A stretch of DNA of 64,000 bases from Couchioplanes azureus (GTDB lineage: Bacteria > Actinomycetota > Actinomycetes > Mycobacteriales > Micromonosporaceae). The notes beneath the pieces were generated by a model. The model ran no database searches, was not told where the DNA came from, and saw nothing but the letters and a program-made list of their open reading frames with translations. The position numbers were made by a program, and so were the translations under genes. The stretch covers positions 96,684-160,683 of the forward strand of contig NZ_BMQY01000010.1 of the NCBI RefSeq assembly GCF_014648355.1, written 5' to 3'. Positions 47,109-57,310 of the stretch are shown here, one piece after another; position 1 is the first letter of the stretch; every line of letters begins with the position of its first letter.

Positions 47109-48296
47109 TCAGGACGTACTCAGGCCCTTCTCGCTGCCCTTCTTCAGCTTGCGGTCGTCGCGCAGCTGCAGGAACGGCTCGTCGTCCGGGGAGTGCCCGG
47201 CCGCGATGGCCCGGCCGCGCTCCAGCTCGGCGTCCAGCTCGGCCCCGAGCATGATGGCGATGTTGGAGATCCAGAGCCACACCAGGAAGGCGATGACGCC
47301 GCCCAGCGTGCCGTACGTCTTGTTGTAGCTGGCGAAGTTGGCCAGGTACACCGCGAACGCGGCGGAGGCGGCCACCCAGACCAGCACGGCGAAGACGCCG
47401 CCGGGGCTCACCCAGCGGAAGCCGCCGGTCTTGGCGTTCGGCGAGGCCCAGTACAGGATCGCGAACATCAGGCTGACGATGACGACCAGGACGGGCCACT
47501 TGGCGATGTTCCAGGTGGTGACGGCCGCCTCGCCGAGGCCGATCTTCTCGCCGACGACGCGGGCCAGGTCACCGGTGAAGACGACGATGAAGGCGGAGAC
47601 GATGAGCATGAGGCCGATGACCGCGGTGACCCCGAGCCGGATCGGGACCGTCTTCCAGACCGGCCGTCCCTCGGGCACGTCGTAGATGGAGTTCGACGCC
47701 CGCATGAAGGCGCCGATGTATCCCGAGGCGGACCAGAACGCCGCCACGATACCGACGACCGCGGCGAGCCCCGCCTTGCCCGGGTCCTGCACCTGCGTCA
47801 GCACCTGGTTGACCAGACCCTGGATCTGCTCGCTGGGCGCGACCTGCTGCACCGTCTCCTGCACCGTCTGCTGGCCGTCGTTGCTGAGCATGCCCAGGAT
47901 CGACACGAGCACCAGCGCACCGGGGAAGATCGACAGCACTCCGTAGTAGGTCAGGGCGGCCGCCCAGTCGGTGACGTTGTCCTGGGAGAACTGCTTGAAG
48001 GTCCGCTTGAGGGCGCCCAGGACGCCCTTGCCCTTGAGCTGTGCGGGGCTGTCCGGCCCGGCGTCCGGGCTCGGCGCCGAGAGGTCGGCGTCCCGGTCGT
48101 CCGCCGTCCGGGAGGTGGCCGCGGCGTCGAGATCGAGCCGCTCGCCGCGAGCGCCGGCCGCGTCCCGCTCGCCGGCGGCCTTCGCCTCCGCGGCGTCGGC
48201 GGGGGCGGTCGTGCCGCGGTTCGCCGCCGGGAAGGCGGGGTCGTCGTCGTGGCCGTGCTCGTGCGATGTGTCGCCGGCCTTGCCAAGAAGTCTCAT
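47109..48296 (-). CDS. YihY/virulence factor BrkB family membrane protein
   Basis: A 395-aa membrane protein. About 95 N-terminal residues are charged and disordered (HGHDDDPAFPAANRGT, AGERDAAGARGERLDL). Then the YihY domain begins LGALKRTFKQFSQDNVTDWAAALTYYGVLS. At least five hydrophobic helices follow (FPGALVLVSILGML, GLAAVVGIVAAFWSAS, VTAVIGLMLIVSAFIVV, VLVVIVSLMFAILY, GVIAFLVWLWISNIAIM). A YihY-type transporter or membrane-integrity role is assumed. No operon partner. Confidence 0.87.
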   Translation of the reverse strand: MRLLGKAGDTSHEHGHDDDPAFPAANRGTTAPADAAEAKAAGERDAAGARGERLDLDAAATSRTADDRDADLSAPSPDAGPDSPAQLKGKGVLGALKRTFKQFSQDNVTDWAAALTYYGVLSIFPGALVLVSILGMLSNDGQQTVQETVQQVAPSEQIQGLVNQVLTQVQDPGKAGLAAVVGIVAAFWSASGYIGAFMRASNSIYDVPEGRPVWKTVPIRLGVTAVIGLMLIVSAFIVVFTGDLARVVGEKIGLGEAAVTTWNIAKWPVLVVIVSLMFAILYWASPNAKTGGFRWVSPGGVFAVLVWVAASAAFAVYLANFASYNKTYGTLGGVIAFLVWLWISNIAIMLGAELDAELERGRAIAAGHSPDDEPFLQLRDDRKLKKGSEKGLSTS

Positions 48297-48444
48297 CGCC
48301 GGGATACCTCCAGGGCGCTACGCGTCGTCTGCACGCCGCGTTCCGCTCCCGCTCGGCTTACCCGCCGGCCGGGCGATTCGCGACCTGACCTGGAGATGCC
48401 CGGGACTCCACCGCTTTAACCACCTTCTTCCCAGCCAGCTCAGC

Positions 48445-50067
48445 TCACCGGAGGCCGTCGCGGAAGCGGCGCCGCTCCGCGATCGTGACCCCCGGGTCCA
48501 GGCAGAGCCGGTCCCGGCCGCCGTTCTTCGCCTCGTAGAGGGCCTCGTCGGCCCGGGCCAGCACCGCGCCCTGGGTGTCCCCGGCCGCGGCCGCGGTGAC
48601 GCCGATGCTGACCGTGACCGGCAGCTCGCCGGTGAGCGGCCGCCACGGGTGGCCGGCGACCGCCTGGCGCAGATCCTCCAGGAGCAGCGCCGCGCCCGCG
48701 ACGTCGACGCCCGTGACGACCAGCAGGAACTCCTCGCCGCCGAGGCGGGCGACGAACCCGGACGGGCCGACGTCCGTACGCCCCAGCATGGCCGCCACGG
48801 CCGTCAGCACCTGGTCGCCGGTCTCGTGCGAGAGCGTGTCGTTGACGCGTTTGAAGTGGTCGAGGTCCGCCAGGGCCACTGTCACCGGAGAGCCGTCGGC
48901 GGTGGCCTTCTCCAGCAGGGCGGGCAGGCGCTCGTCGATGAACCGGCGGTTGTGCAGGCCGGTCAGCGGGTCGCGCCGCGCCTGGTCGCGGAACCACTCC
49001 GCCTGGCGGCGCGCCTCGTGGACCTCGAAGAGCGCCTGGCGGTTGCGGGCCTGGGCGTCCCGCTGCGCCGACTGCAGCCGCTTCTCCGCGGTGTGGAACC
49101 GGTGCATGGTCGCGTACGCGTGGGCGAAGTCGCCGGCCGCCGCCTCGATCTCCGCCTGCTCCAGCAGGGCCTGGACCTCGTTGAACCGCAGCTGGTGCCG
49201 GCCGCAGAGCGCGTGCACCCGGGCGATCGTCTGCTGCGCGTCGTCGAGCTCGCCGCGCAGCCGCTGCACGAAGGCGAGCGTCAGCAGCAGGTCGGCCTCG
49301 GCGTCCGCCTCCCGCGCGTTCTCCTCCCGGTACGCCCGCAGCGCCGCGTGCGCCGCCCGCTCGGCCGCGTCGAGGTCACCGAGCAGCGCCTCGACCCGGG
49401 CGATGGTGTCCAGCGCGGAGAAGTCCAGCGGCCGGCCGTGCTCCTCGCCGGCGGCCCGCAGGCGTTCCAGGACCCGCCGGGCCATGGGCAGGTTGCCGCG
49501 GTCGTACTCGGCGTACGCGTAGTTGTTGAGCGCCATCATCTGCCGGCGGGCGTTGCCGTGCTGCGTCGCCGTCAGGACCGCCTGCTCGTAGCGGTCCCGG
49601 GCGGCCGGCATCGAGCCGGTCTCGGCGTACGCGTCGGCCAGCTTGATCAGGCAGGCGATCCGCCCGGAGACCGGGGTGGTGGCGTCGAGGGCGTCGACGC
49701 ATTGGATCATGTGTTCGAGATTCGCCGCCGGATCGCCCATGGCGCGGTAGAGCCGGGCCAGCACCCGGTGCGCCCGCGACCGCACGCGCGTGCAGCCGCT
49801 CACCTGCGCCCACTCCAGCACCTCGACGATCGTCTTCGCCGCGGACGCCAGCTCGCCGCGCCGCTCGACCATGTCGGCCCGCAGCAACCGCGCCCGCCAG
49901 CGCAGCTCGTCCTCCCCCGCCTCCTGCGCCGCCTGCTCGATCACCAGGGCGGCCGACTGGGCCTCCGCCACGTCGAAGTCCGCGAGGTCCTCGTACTCGT
50001 CCAGGATCTGCGCCATCCGGGCCGGGTCCAGGGGCACGCCGGTGCCCGAGCGCGTCATCATGGCCAT
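48445..50067 (-). CDS. TPR-GGDEF diguanylate cyclase
   Basis: A 540-aa protein. The N-terminal ~350 aa are TPR-like helices (QAVLTATQHGNARRQMMALNN, NLPMARRVLERLRAAGEEHG, ALLGDLDAAERAAHAALRAY). A linker helix precedes the C-terminal GGDEF domain: RDPLTGLHNRRFIDERL, VTVALADLDHFKRVND and the active site FVARLGGEEFLLVV (GGEEF). No membrane helix is seen, so it makes cyclic di-GMP in the cytosol and is regulated by the TPR part. Alone in its transcription unit. Cyclic di-GMP controls development in actinomycetes. Confidence 0.9.
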   Translation of the reverse strand: MAMMTRSGTGVPLDPARMAQILDEYEDLADFDVAEAQSAALVIEQAAQEAGEDELRWRARLLRADMVERRGELASAAKTIVEVLEWAQVSGCTRVRSRAHRVLARLYRAMGDPAANLEHMIQCVDALDATTPVSGRIACLIKLADAYAETGSMPAARDRYEQAVLTATQHGNARRQMMALNNYAYAEYDRGNLPMARRVLERLRAAGEEHGRPLDFSALDTIARVEALLGDLDAAERAAHAALRAYREENAREADAEADLLLTLAFVQRLRGELDDAQQTIARVHALCGRHQLRFNEVQALLEQAEIEAAAGDFAHAYATMHRFHTAEKRLQSAQRDAQARNRQALFEVHEARRQAEWFRDQARRDPLTGLHNRRFIDERLPALLEKATADGSPVTVALADLDHFKRVNDTLSHETGDQVLTAVAAMLGRTDVGPSGFVARLGGEEFLLVVTGVDVAGAALLLEDLRQAVAGHPWRPLTGELPVTVSIGVTAAAAGDTQGAVLARADEALYEAKNGGRDRLCLDPGVTIAERRRFRDGLR

Positions 50068-50177
50068 GGCGACTCCCGGCTTGCGTCACGCCGCGGTCGG
50101 CTCCGCGGCCGGCGGGAGGGTTTGCTCCCGATCTACCGATCGGCCCGGGCCGGGCAAACCTGCGGAGAGTCGGCCGG

Positions 50178-51023
50178 TCACTTGCAGAGCAGTTTCTCCA
50201 TCCGGCGCCCGGCGACGGCCAGCCCGAGACCGAGCAGCACCAGCAGGTACGCCACGTCGACCAGCTGGAGCCAGCCCACCGCCCCGGTCGTGATCGCGCG
50301 GATCAGGTCGACCGAGCGGTACAGCGGGGTGACCTCCACCAGCCAGCGCAGGATCGAGGGGTACGCCTCGGCCGGCACGAACGTGCCCGAGAAGAGGAAG
50401 AGCGCGAACTGGGCCGAGGCGACCAGGTCGAAGTCCTGCCAGCTGCGCATGAACGTGGACAGCGCCATGCCGGTGGCGCCGAAGGCGAAGCCGACCAGCA
50501 CCGCGCCCGCGAAGCCGGCCAGGGCCCGCCCCGGCGTGGTGAGCTCCATGACCACCATGACCACCAGGAAGGCGGCCGCGTAGATGTTGCCGCGCAGCAT
50601 CGCCCAGGCCAGCTCGCCCATGGCGATCTCGATGGGGCGCACGGGGGTGGCCAGCATCCCGTCGTACAGCCTCATGAACTTCATCTTCCCGAAGAAGTTG
50701 AAGGTGGTCTCCGCCAGCGCCCCGGTCATGGCCGAGGAGGCCAGCATGGCCGGCGCCACGAAGGCGGCGTAGCCGACGACCCGGCCGCCGGGCAGCGTCA
50801 GGTCGCCGACGAGGGTGCCGACGCCCACCCCGATCGAGAACAGATAGAGCACCGGCTCGACAAACCCGGACGCCATGACCAGCCAGTACGCGCTGCGCAG
50901 CGTCGCGATGTTGCGCTCGACGACGGAACCGGAACGACGGCCGGCGCCCTCGAAGGAGACGAGTCGCGGCAGGACCAGGGTGACCACGGTGAACCCCCTC
51001 AGCGCATCGGGAACGGTCGGCAC
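50178..51023 (-). CDS. ABC-2 type permease (drug-exporter like), second
   Basis: A 281-aa membrane permease of the DrrB/ABC-2 type. Hydrophobic helices: YWLVMASGFVEPVLYLFSIGVGVG, GYAAFVAPAMLASSAMTGAL, AAFLVVMVVMELT, GFAGAVLVGFAFGATGMAL, LVDVAYLLVLLGLGLAV. The GTG at 51023 is within the first copy of a 36-bp tandem repeat that also covers the stop of the preceding permease gene. Part of a three-gene exporter with an ATPase and another permease. Confidence 0.8.
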   Translation of the reverse strand: MPTVPDALRGFTVVTLVLPRLVSFEGAGRRSGSVVERNIATLRSAYWLVMASGFVEPVLYLFSIGVGVGTLVGDLTLPGGRVVGYAAFVAPAMLASSAMTGALAETTFNFFGKMKFMRLYDGMLATPVRPIEIAMGELAWAMLRGNIYAAAFLVVMVVMELTTPGRALAGFAGAVLVGFAFGATGMALSTFMRSWQDFDLVASAQFALFLFSGTFVPAEAYPSILRWLVEVTPLYRSVDLIRAITTGAVGWLQLVDVAYLLVLLGLGLAVAGRRMEKLLCK

Positions 51024-51086
51024 GGCATCTCAGACCACCGGCCGGCGGCCGGTCGGCACGGCATCTCAGACCACCAGCCGGCGGCC
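51015..51086. repeat. 36-bp tandem duplication at a gene junction
   Basis: The unit beginning GGTCGGCACGGCATCTCAGA is present twice in a row (51015-51050 and 51051-51086) with one difference. One copy holds the stop of the first permease gene, the other holds the start of the second permease gene. Confidence 0.85.
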
Positions 51087-51818
51087 GAACTGGCGCAGGG
51101 CGAGCAACCAGCCCACCGCCGCCCACAGCGCCAGGTAGAGCAGGTGGCCGAGGACGGGCCAGTCCGGTGCGGTGCCCAGGGTCGCCGCGCGGCTGAGATC
51201 GACGCCGTGCCAGAGCGGCAGCGCGTACGCGATCCAGCGCAAGGGCTCCGGCAGCGACTCGACCGGGAAGAACACGCCGGAGAACAGCGACATCGGGACG
51301 ACGCCGAGCCGGAACAGGATGGCCAGGTAGCTGTCGCTGCGGATCGTCGACGCGTAGGCGAAGGTCGGGGTGGACACCGACAGGCCGACCAGCGCGGCGA
51401 TCGGCAACGTGGCCAAGGCCCACCAGGAGTGCATGGTCCCGAAGACCGCGGCGATCACCAGGAAGGCGGCACAGCTGGTCAGCGTGCGGAAGACGATGAA
51501 GAGCAGGTGACCGTCGAGGATGTCCACGACCCGCAAGGGCGTCGCCGCCTGGCCGAAGTAGGTGCGCTGCCACTCGAAGCCGCCCAGCACGGGCCACGTC
51601 GAGTCGCCGATCGCGATCTGCATGGCGGTGGAGGCGATGAGTCCGGGAACCATCCAGTCGAGATAGGGCACTCCCTCGACGCCACCGGTGACGTACGCCC
51701 CGACCCCCACGCCGAAGCCGAGCATGGTCAGCAGGGGCAGCACGAACGACGAGAGCACGCTCGAACGCCAGATCCGGCGGTAGCTGACGAGGTGATACTC
51801 CAGGACGTGCCAGGTCAT
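51066..51818 (-). CDS. ABC-2 type permease, first
   Basis: A 250-aa permease: SSVLSSFVLPLLTMLGFGVGVGAYV, TLTSCAAFLVIAAVFGT, ATLPIAALVGLSVSTPTFAY, HLLYLALWAAVGWLLALRQFG. It lies 1 nt downstream of the ATPase gene, in the same operon. Paralogous in type to the next permease gene, so the exporter is probably a heterodimer of membrane subunits. Confidence 0.82.
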   Translation of the reverse strand: MTWHVLEYHLVSYRRIWRSSVLSSFVLPLLTMLGFGVGVGAYVTGGVEGVPYLDWMVPGLIASTAMQIAIGDSTWPVLGGFEWQRTYFGQAATPLRVVDILDGHLLFIVFRTLTSCAAFLVIAAVFGTMHSWWALATLPIAALVGLSVSTPTFAYASTIRSDSYLAILFRLGVVPMSLFSGVFFPVESLPEPLRWIAYALPLWHGVDLSRAATLGTAPDWPVLGHLLYLALWAAVGWLLALRQFGRRLVV

Positions 51819-51819
51819 G

Positions 51820-52740
<921 letters not shown>

Positions 52741-52862
52741 CCGAGCGACCTTAGTGAAAGGGTCCGACAAAACCGCGCGTTTGCTGAGCCGGCCTTGCGA
52801 CCGGCTTGAGGTTGCCCGCCGATCCCTCCACCTGTCATGAAGAAGCGGGAAGGAACCTCGAA

Positions 52863-53624
52863 GTGAAGTTGACGCGTACGATCGCAGCCCTGAGCCTCAG
52901 CCTGCTCGGCTCCCTCGCCGTCCCGCTCTCCGCGTCGGCCGCCGTGGCCCCGCCCGCGCCCGAAGTGCCGCCCACGCCGGTCGGCGTGCACCAGGGCCGC
53001 GCGTACATGAGCCCGATGGAGACCGAGATCCGCTGGGCGTCGATGCCGCGCGCCACCAGCTACGACGTCACCGTCACCGACGGCACCACGAGCAACACCT
53101 ACTCCGTGCCGAGCTCGGCCTACTACCTGGCCCAGGGCTACAAGGCCTTCGCCTTCCGGGTACCGACGCCGGACAAGTGCTCCACCTACAAGATCAGCCT
53201 CGCGGCGCGCAACGAGTCGGGCGTCAGCAAGCCGGTCCTCATGACGGAGAAGACGCTGGCCCCGACGATCGTGACCAAGGCTTCCGCCACCCGGGGCTCC
53301 GCGCCCACCATCGGCAAGTTCACCATGTCGGCGCCGCACTGGCGGGGCTACCTGGGCGACCCGGTCCGCGGTACGGCCTGGCCCGACGACCCGGTGAACG
53401 CGACCGGAACGCTGAACGTCAAGCTGGAGCTGGTCCGGATGGTGGACAACAAGGTCGTCCAGACCGCCAACTGGGCCGTCGGCAAGTGGTACACCGGCGT
53501 CCGGACGCAGAACTTCTTCGGTCTCGAGGCCAAGCGCGCCTACGTGCTGAAGGTCACCACCGCCAACGGCTGGGGCAGCTGCTCGCGCCAGGTGGGCAAG
53601 ATCCTGCTCCCGCGCCTGCCGTGA
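52863..53624 (+). CDS. Secreted protein with fibronectin-like region
   Basis: A 253-aa exported protein. The start is GTG 52863 (AAGGAACC upstream). Signal peptide KLTRTIAALSLSLLGSLAVPLSASA, then a Pro-rich linker and a beta-sandwich-like domain (EIRWASMPRATSYDVTVTDG, CSTYKISLAARNESGVS) of fibronectin type III flavour, then a second domain (LNVKLELVRMVDNKVVQT). Two Cys residues could pair. No enzymatic signature. Probably a cell-surface or extracellular protein. Confidence 0.6.
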   Translation: MKLTRTIAALSLSLLGSLAVPLSASAAVAPPAPEVPPTPVGVHQGRAYMSPMETEIRWASMPRATSYDVTVTDGTTSNTYSVPSSAYYLAQGYKAFAFRVPTPDKCSTYKISLAARNESGVSKPVLMTEKTLAPTIVTKASATRGSAPTIGKFTMSAPHWRGYLGDPVRGTAWPDDPVNATGTLNVKLELVRMVDNKVVQTANWAVGKWYTGVRTQNFFGLEAKRAYVLKVTTANGWGSCSRQVGKILLPRLP

Positions 53625-53631
53625 CGTCCGC

Positions 53632-53664
53632 CCGGCCCCGCGACCGATCAGGTTGCGGGGCCGG
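53632..53664. terminator. Convergent terminator hairpin
   Basis: CCGGCCCCGCGACC pairs with GGTTGCGGGGCCGG (14 bp, one G-U) around a 5-nt loop, between convergent genes ending at 53624 and 53683. Confidence 0.75.
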
Positions 53665-53682
53665 TCACGTCATGGGGGCCGG

Positions 53683-54207
53683 TCAGGCCGGCGGCGCGGT
53701 CGCTTCCTGCGCCGACGCGACGAGCTGGTCGGTGGCCTCGATGATCGGGTCGGCCTCGACCGCGGTCCTGGCGTCGTACCGGACCGACCAGGTCAGCCCG
53801 TCGACACCGCTGATCCGCCGCCCGACGACCCGGACGCCGCCGTTCGGCGGCAGCGGGTGGTGCGACGTGTACGCGACCGAGCGCGTCACCCGGGTGCGCA
53901 CCTGGTCGGGCAGCTCCCCCGGCTCCAGCAGCAGGAAACCGACCACCGGGGCGTCCACGTGCACCGTGTAGCCGTTGCGTTCCTGGGCCACCTCGGCGGG
54001 GGTGATCCGCAGCTCGCGCCCGGACCACGCGGCCTTGTGGATCTCGTGCCAGCCGAGCCGGCGGCCGTCGGGCAGCCACAGGCCGCGGTTGGTGGCGACG
54101 AGGACGCCGTCGCCCTCGGTGGCGGCCCACGCGAGGACGCGCTCCTCGCTCTCCAGCGGGGGCCGCTTGTCGAGCGGGAGCTTCGGGACGCGGCGGAAGA
54201 GTCTCAC
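53683..54207 (-). CDS. Conserved actinobacterial hypothetical protein
   Basis: A 174-aa protein of an actinobacterial family often found beside dnaG. It starts MRLFRRVPKLPLDKRPPL, followed by EERVLAWAATEGDGVLVATNRGLWLPDG and WHEIHKAAWSGRELRIT, resembling small PH-like or 'Ile-Trp' beta domains. The ATG overlaps the dnaG stop by 4 nt, so it is co-translated with primase. Function unknown. Confidence 0.6.
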   Translation of the reverse strand: MRLFRRVPKLPLDKRPPLESEERVLAWAATEGDGVLVATNRGLWLPDGRRLGWHEIHKAAWSGRELRITPAEVAQERNGYTVHVDAPVVGFLLLEPGELPDQVRTRVTRSVAYTSHHPLPPNGGVRVVGRRISGVDGLTWSVRYDARTAVEADPIIEATDQLVASAQEATAPPA

Positions 54208-56048
54208 AATGCACCTGCTGCCTGGTCACGGAGTGCGCGGGCGTGCTGTTCCAGCGAGAAAAGCTCCCCGGCGAGCGCCAGGTACTCGTCCTTGTGCGCC
54301 ACCGGGTTGAGGCGCTGCACCTTCGACTTGAGGTCCTTGATCCGGGTGGTCACCGAGCCGACCTGCAGGCGGGCCAGGGTGATCTGCACGTAGCGCAGGT
54401 CGGCCTCCCCGTCGACCAGCAGCGGTTCGACCGACAGCTCGCCGACCAGCGCCTTGGCGCCCAGGTCCTGGCAGGCGTCGCGGACCGCCTCGATCCACAC
54501 CGCGCCGCCGGTGGCCGAGGCGGTGCCGCCGGCCGCCGCGACGGCCGCGCGGATGTCGCGCAGGACCGGGTCGCCGTACGCGTCCACCTCGATCGCGTCG
54601 AACATCGGCCCGGCCAGCACCGGCTGCTGCAGGGCCAGCTTCAGCGTCTCCCGCTCGACCTGGCGCTGGGGGCTGTCGGCGGCGCGGCGCTGGGCCACCA
54701 CCGGGGCCTCCGGCGCGTGCGCGGCGGCCACCGCCCGCTGCACGGGCTCCAGGTCCATGCCCAGGTCGCCGGCGAGCTTGCGGGCGTACTCGGGGCGCTT
54801 CTCCCGGTCCTTGATCTTGGCGACCAGCGGCGCGGCCCGGCGCATCGCCTCGACCCGGCCCTCGACGGTGTCCAGGTCGAAGCGGGCCAGGGTCTGGCGC
54901 AGGGCGAAGTCCACGAGCGGCTCCCGCCCGGCGATCATGTCCCGGACGGCGAGGTCGCCCTTGGCCAGGCGCAGTTCGCAGGGGTCCATGTTGTCCGGGC
55001 TGACCGCGATGAAGGTACGCCCGACGAACCGCTGGTCCTCCTCGAACGCCCGCAGCGCCGCCTTCTGCCCGGCCGCGTCCCCGTCGAAGGTGTAGATGAT
55101 CTCGCCGGTGAAGCTGTCGCTGTCCATCAGCAGCCGGCGCAGCACGCCGATGTGGTCGACGCCGAAGGCCGTGCCACAGGTCGCGACCGCGGTCGGCTCC
55201 CCCGCCTCGTGGCAGGCCATGACGTCGGTGTACCCCTCGACGATGACCGCGCGGCCGCGCTTGGCGATCTCGCGCTTGGCGAAGTCGATGCCGTAGAGCA
55301 CGTGGGACTTCTTGTAGAGCGGCGACTCGGGGGTGTTGAGGTACTTCGGGCCGTCGTCGTCGTCGAAGAGCTTGCGCGCACCGAAGCCGATGACGTCGCC
55401 GCTCAGGTCGCGGATGGGCCAGAGCAGGCGGCGGCGGAAGCGGTCGATGAGCGAGCCTGAGCGGGCCGGCTTGGCCAGGCCGCCCGTGGTCAGCTCCTCG
55501 GCGGTGAAGCCCTTCTGGCGCAGGTGCTTGGTGAGCAGGTCCCAGCCCTCGGGGGCGTAGCCGCAGCCGTACCTCTCGGCGGCGTCCCGGCCGAAGCCGC
55601 GCTGGGCGAGGAACTCGCGGGCCTTGCGCGCGCCCGCCTTGCCGAGCTGGTCGCGGTAGAACTCGGCGGCTGCCGCGTGGGCGGCGATCAGGCGCTGCTT
55701 CTGACCGGGCTGCTGCCGGGGCGTGCCGGGCCGCTCGTCCGGGGCGTCGTAGCGCAGCTGGATGCCGGCCCGGCCGGCGAGGCGCTCGAGCGACTCGACG
55801 AAGGTGAGGTGCTCGGCGTCCATGAGGAACTTGATGGCGTCCCCGCCCGCCCCGCACCCGTGGCAGAAGTAGACGTTCCGGGCGGGCGACACGGTGAACG
55901 AGGGGGTCTTCTCGTCGTGGAACGGGCAGAGACCCTTGAGGTTGCCGCCGCCCGCGGAGCGCAGCGTCACCGTCTCGCTGATCACGTCCGCGATCGAGGT
56001 GCGGTCGCGGACCAGCGCGATGTCCTCGTCCTTGACCCTGCCCGCCAC
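54204..56048 (-). CDS. dnaG: DNA primase DnaG
   Basis: A 614-aa DNA primase. The N-terminal zinc-binding motif CPFHDEKTPSFT ... VYFCHGCGAGGDAIKF (C-x2-H, C-x2-C) is followed by the RNA polymerase domain with GRAVIVEGYTDVMACHEAG (Toprim) and FTGEIIYTFDGDAAGQKAALR. The C-terminal helical region (KDLKSKVQRLNPVAHKDEYL) is the helicase-interaction domain. It synthesises primers at the replication fork. dgt lies just upstream (20 nt between them), as in many actinobacteria. ATG 56048. Confidence 0.95.
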   Translation of the reverse strand: MAGRVKDEDIALVRDRTSIADVISETVTLRSAGGGNLKGLCPFHDEKTPSFTVSPARNVYFCHGCGAGGDAIKFLMDAEHLTFVESLERLAGRAGIQLRYDAPDERPGTPRQQPGQKQRLIAAHAAAAEFYRDQLGKAGARKAREFLAQRGFGRDAAERYGCGYAPEGWDLLTKHLRQKGFTAEELTTGGLAKPARSGSLIDRFRRRLLWPIRDLSGDVIGFGARKLFDDDDGPKYLNTPESPLYKKSHVLYGIDFAKREIAKRGRAVIVEGYTDVMACHEAGEPTAVATCGTAFGVDHIGVLRRLLMDSDSFTGEIIYTFDGDAAGQKAALRAFEEDQRFVGRTFIAVSPDNMDPCELRLAKGDLAVRDMIAGREPLVDFALRQTLARFDLDTVEGRVEAMRRAAPLVAKIKDREKRPEYARKLAGDLGMDLEPVQRAVAAAHAPEAPVVAQRRAADSPQRQVERETLKLALQQPVLAGPMFDAIEVDAYGDPVLRDIRAAVAAAGGTASATGGAVWIEAVRDACQDLGAKALVGELSVEPLLVDGEADLRYVQITLARLQVGSVTTRIKDLKSKVQRLNPVAHKDEYLALAGELFSLEQHARALRDQAAGAL

Positions 56049-56067
56049 GGCTACATACTGCCTCGCG

Positions 56068-57285
56068 TCACCGGCGGCCCGCCAAGAGGGTCCGGTGCCA
56101 GGCGACCGCCGCGGGATCGGTCAGCGACGCGACCTGGTCGACCACCACCCGCAGGCGCGCGGCGTCGTCCGCGGCGGCCTTCCACTCCTGCGCGAACATC
56201 GGGTCGAGGTGGTCGGGAGCGCGGTGGCAGAGGAGATCGACCAGGGACGTCAGGATGGCGCGCTGCTCCTCGTACCAGTCCTCCGCGGCGCGGGCGCGCA
56301 TCACGTAGCGCAGTGCCATGCCCTTCAGGAGCGCGCATTGGTTACGCACCGTACGCGGCACGATCAGGTCGGCGTCGTAGCGGCGGACCCGTCCGGGCCC
56401 GTGCCTGCTGTTCGTGGCCCCGACCGCCGACGAGACGAACCGGCCGGTCAGGACGCTGGTCATCCGCTTGAGCGCGACCTGGGCGGCGTACGTGCCGTCG
56501 TAGCCGGCGGCGGCCTGCACCACACCGTCGGAGAGCAGCAGGTCGAGAGCCTCCCCGAGCGCCTCCGGGGTCTCGTCGGAGTAGGTGGCGGCGACGTCGG
56601 CGCACAGCTCGGCCCGCTCGTCGGCGTCGTCGAGCAGCGGCCGCAGCGACAGGTAGCCGCCGTGCACCCCGTCCTCGACGTCGTGCACGGAGTAGGCGAC
56701 GTCGTCGGCCCAGTCCATGACCTGCGCTTCGAGGCAGCGGCGCTCGCCGTCGGGCGCGGTCGAGCGGATCCAGGCGAACACCGGCATGTCGTCGGCGTAC
56801 ACCCCGAACTTGCGGCTTCCCGGCCGCCGGGGCCAGGGATATTTGCAGCTCGCGTCGAGCGAGGCGCGGGTGAGGTTGAGGCCGGCGCCCTCGACCTTGG
56901 CCTCGAGGCGGGTGAGGACCCGCAGCGTCTGGGCGTTGCCCTCGAAGCCGCCGCACGGCTGCGCCACGGCGTCCAGCGCGGCCTCGCCGTTGTGCCCGAA
57001 CGGCGGGTGGCCGAGGTCGTGCGCCAGCCCGGCCACGTCCACGACGTCCGGGTCGCAGCCCAGCCGCGCGCCCATCTCGCGGGAGATCTGGGCGACCTCC
57101 AGGGAGTGCGTCAGGCGCGTACGCAGGAAGTCGTCGGACCCGGCCGTGTGCACCTGGGTCTTGGCCGCCAGGCGCCGGAAGCCCGCGGAGTGCAGCACCC
57201 GGGCCCGGTCGCGCTCGAACTGGGTGCGGCCGTAGCCGCTGTCCTTGGCGGGTTCGCTCGCCCACCGCTCGGCGTCGCCCGTCAT
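56068..57285 (-). CDS. dgt: Deoxyguanosinetriphosphate triphosphohydrolase-like protein
   Basis: A 405-aa HD-domain dNTPase, which cleaves dNTPs to nucleosides and triphosphate. Metal ligands are seen in RLTHSLEVAQISREMG, AGLAHDLGHPPFGHNGE and AQVMDWADDVAYSVHDVEDG. The gene is next to dnaG on the same strand, with a 19-nt gap. Usual length. ATG 57285. Confidence 0.92.
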   Translation of the reverse strand: MTGDAERWASEPAKDSGYGRTQFERDRARVLHSAGFRRLAAKTQVHTAGSDDFLRTRLTHSLEVAQISREMGARLGCDPDVVDVAGLAHDLGHPPFGHNGEAALDAVAQPCGGFEGNAQTLRVLTRLEAKVEGAGLNLTRASLDASCKYPWPRRPGSRKFGVYADDMPVFAWIRSTAPDGERRCLEAQVMDWADDVAYSVHDVEDGVHGGYLSLRPLLDDADERAELCADVAATYSDETPEALGEALDLLLSDGVVQAAAGYDGTYAAQVALKRMTSVLTGRFVSSAVGATNSRHGPGRVRRYDADLIVPRTVRNQCALLKGMALRYVMRARAAEDWYEEQRAILTSLVDLLCHRAPDHLDPMFAQEWKAAADDAARLRVVVDQVASLTDPAAVAWHRTLLAGRR

Positions 57286-57310
57286 GGCTCAACCCTAAGG
57301 CCGCGGTCGA

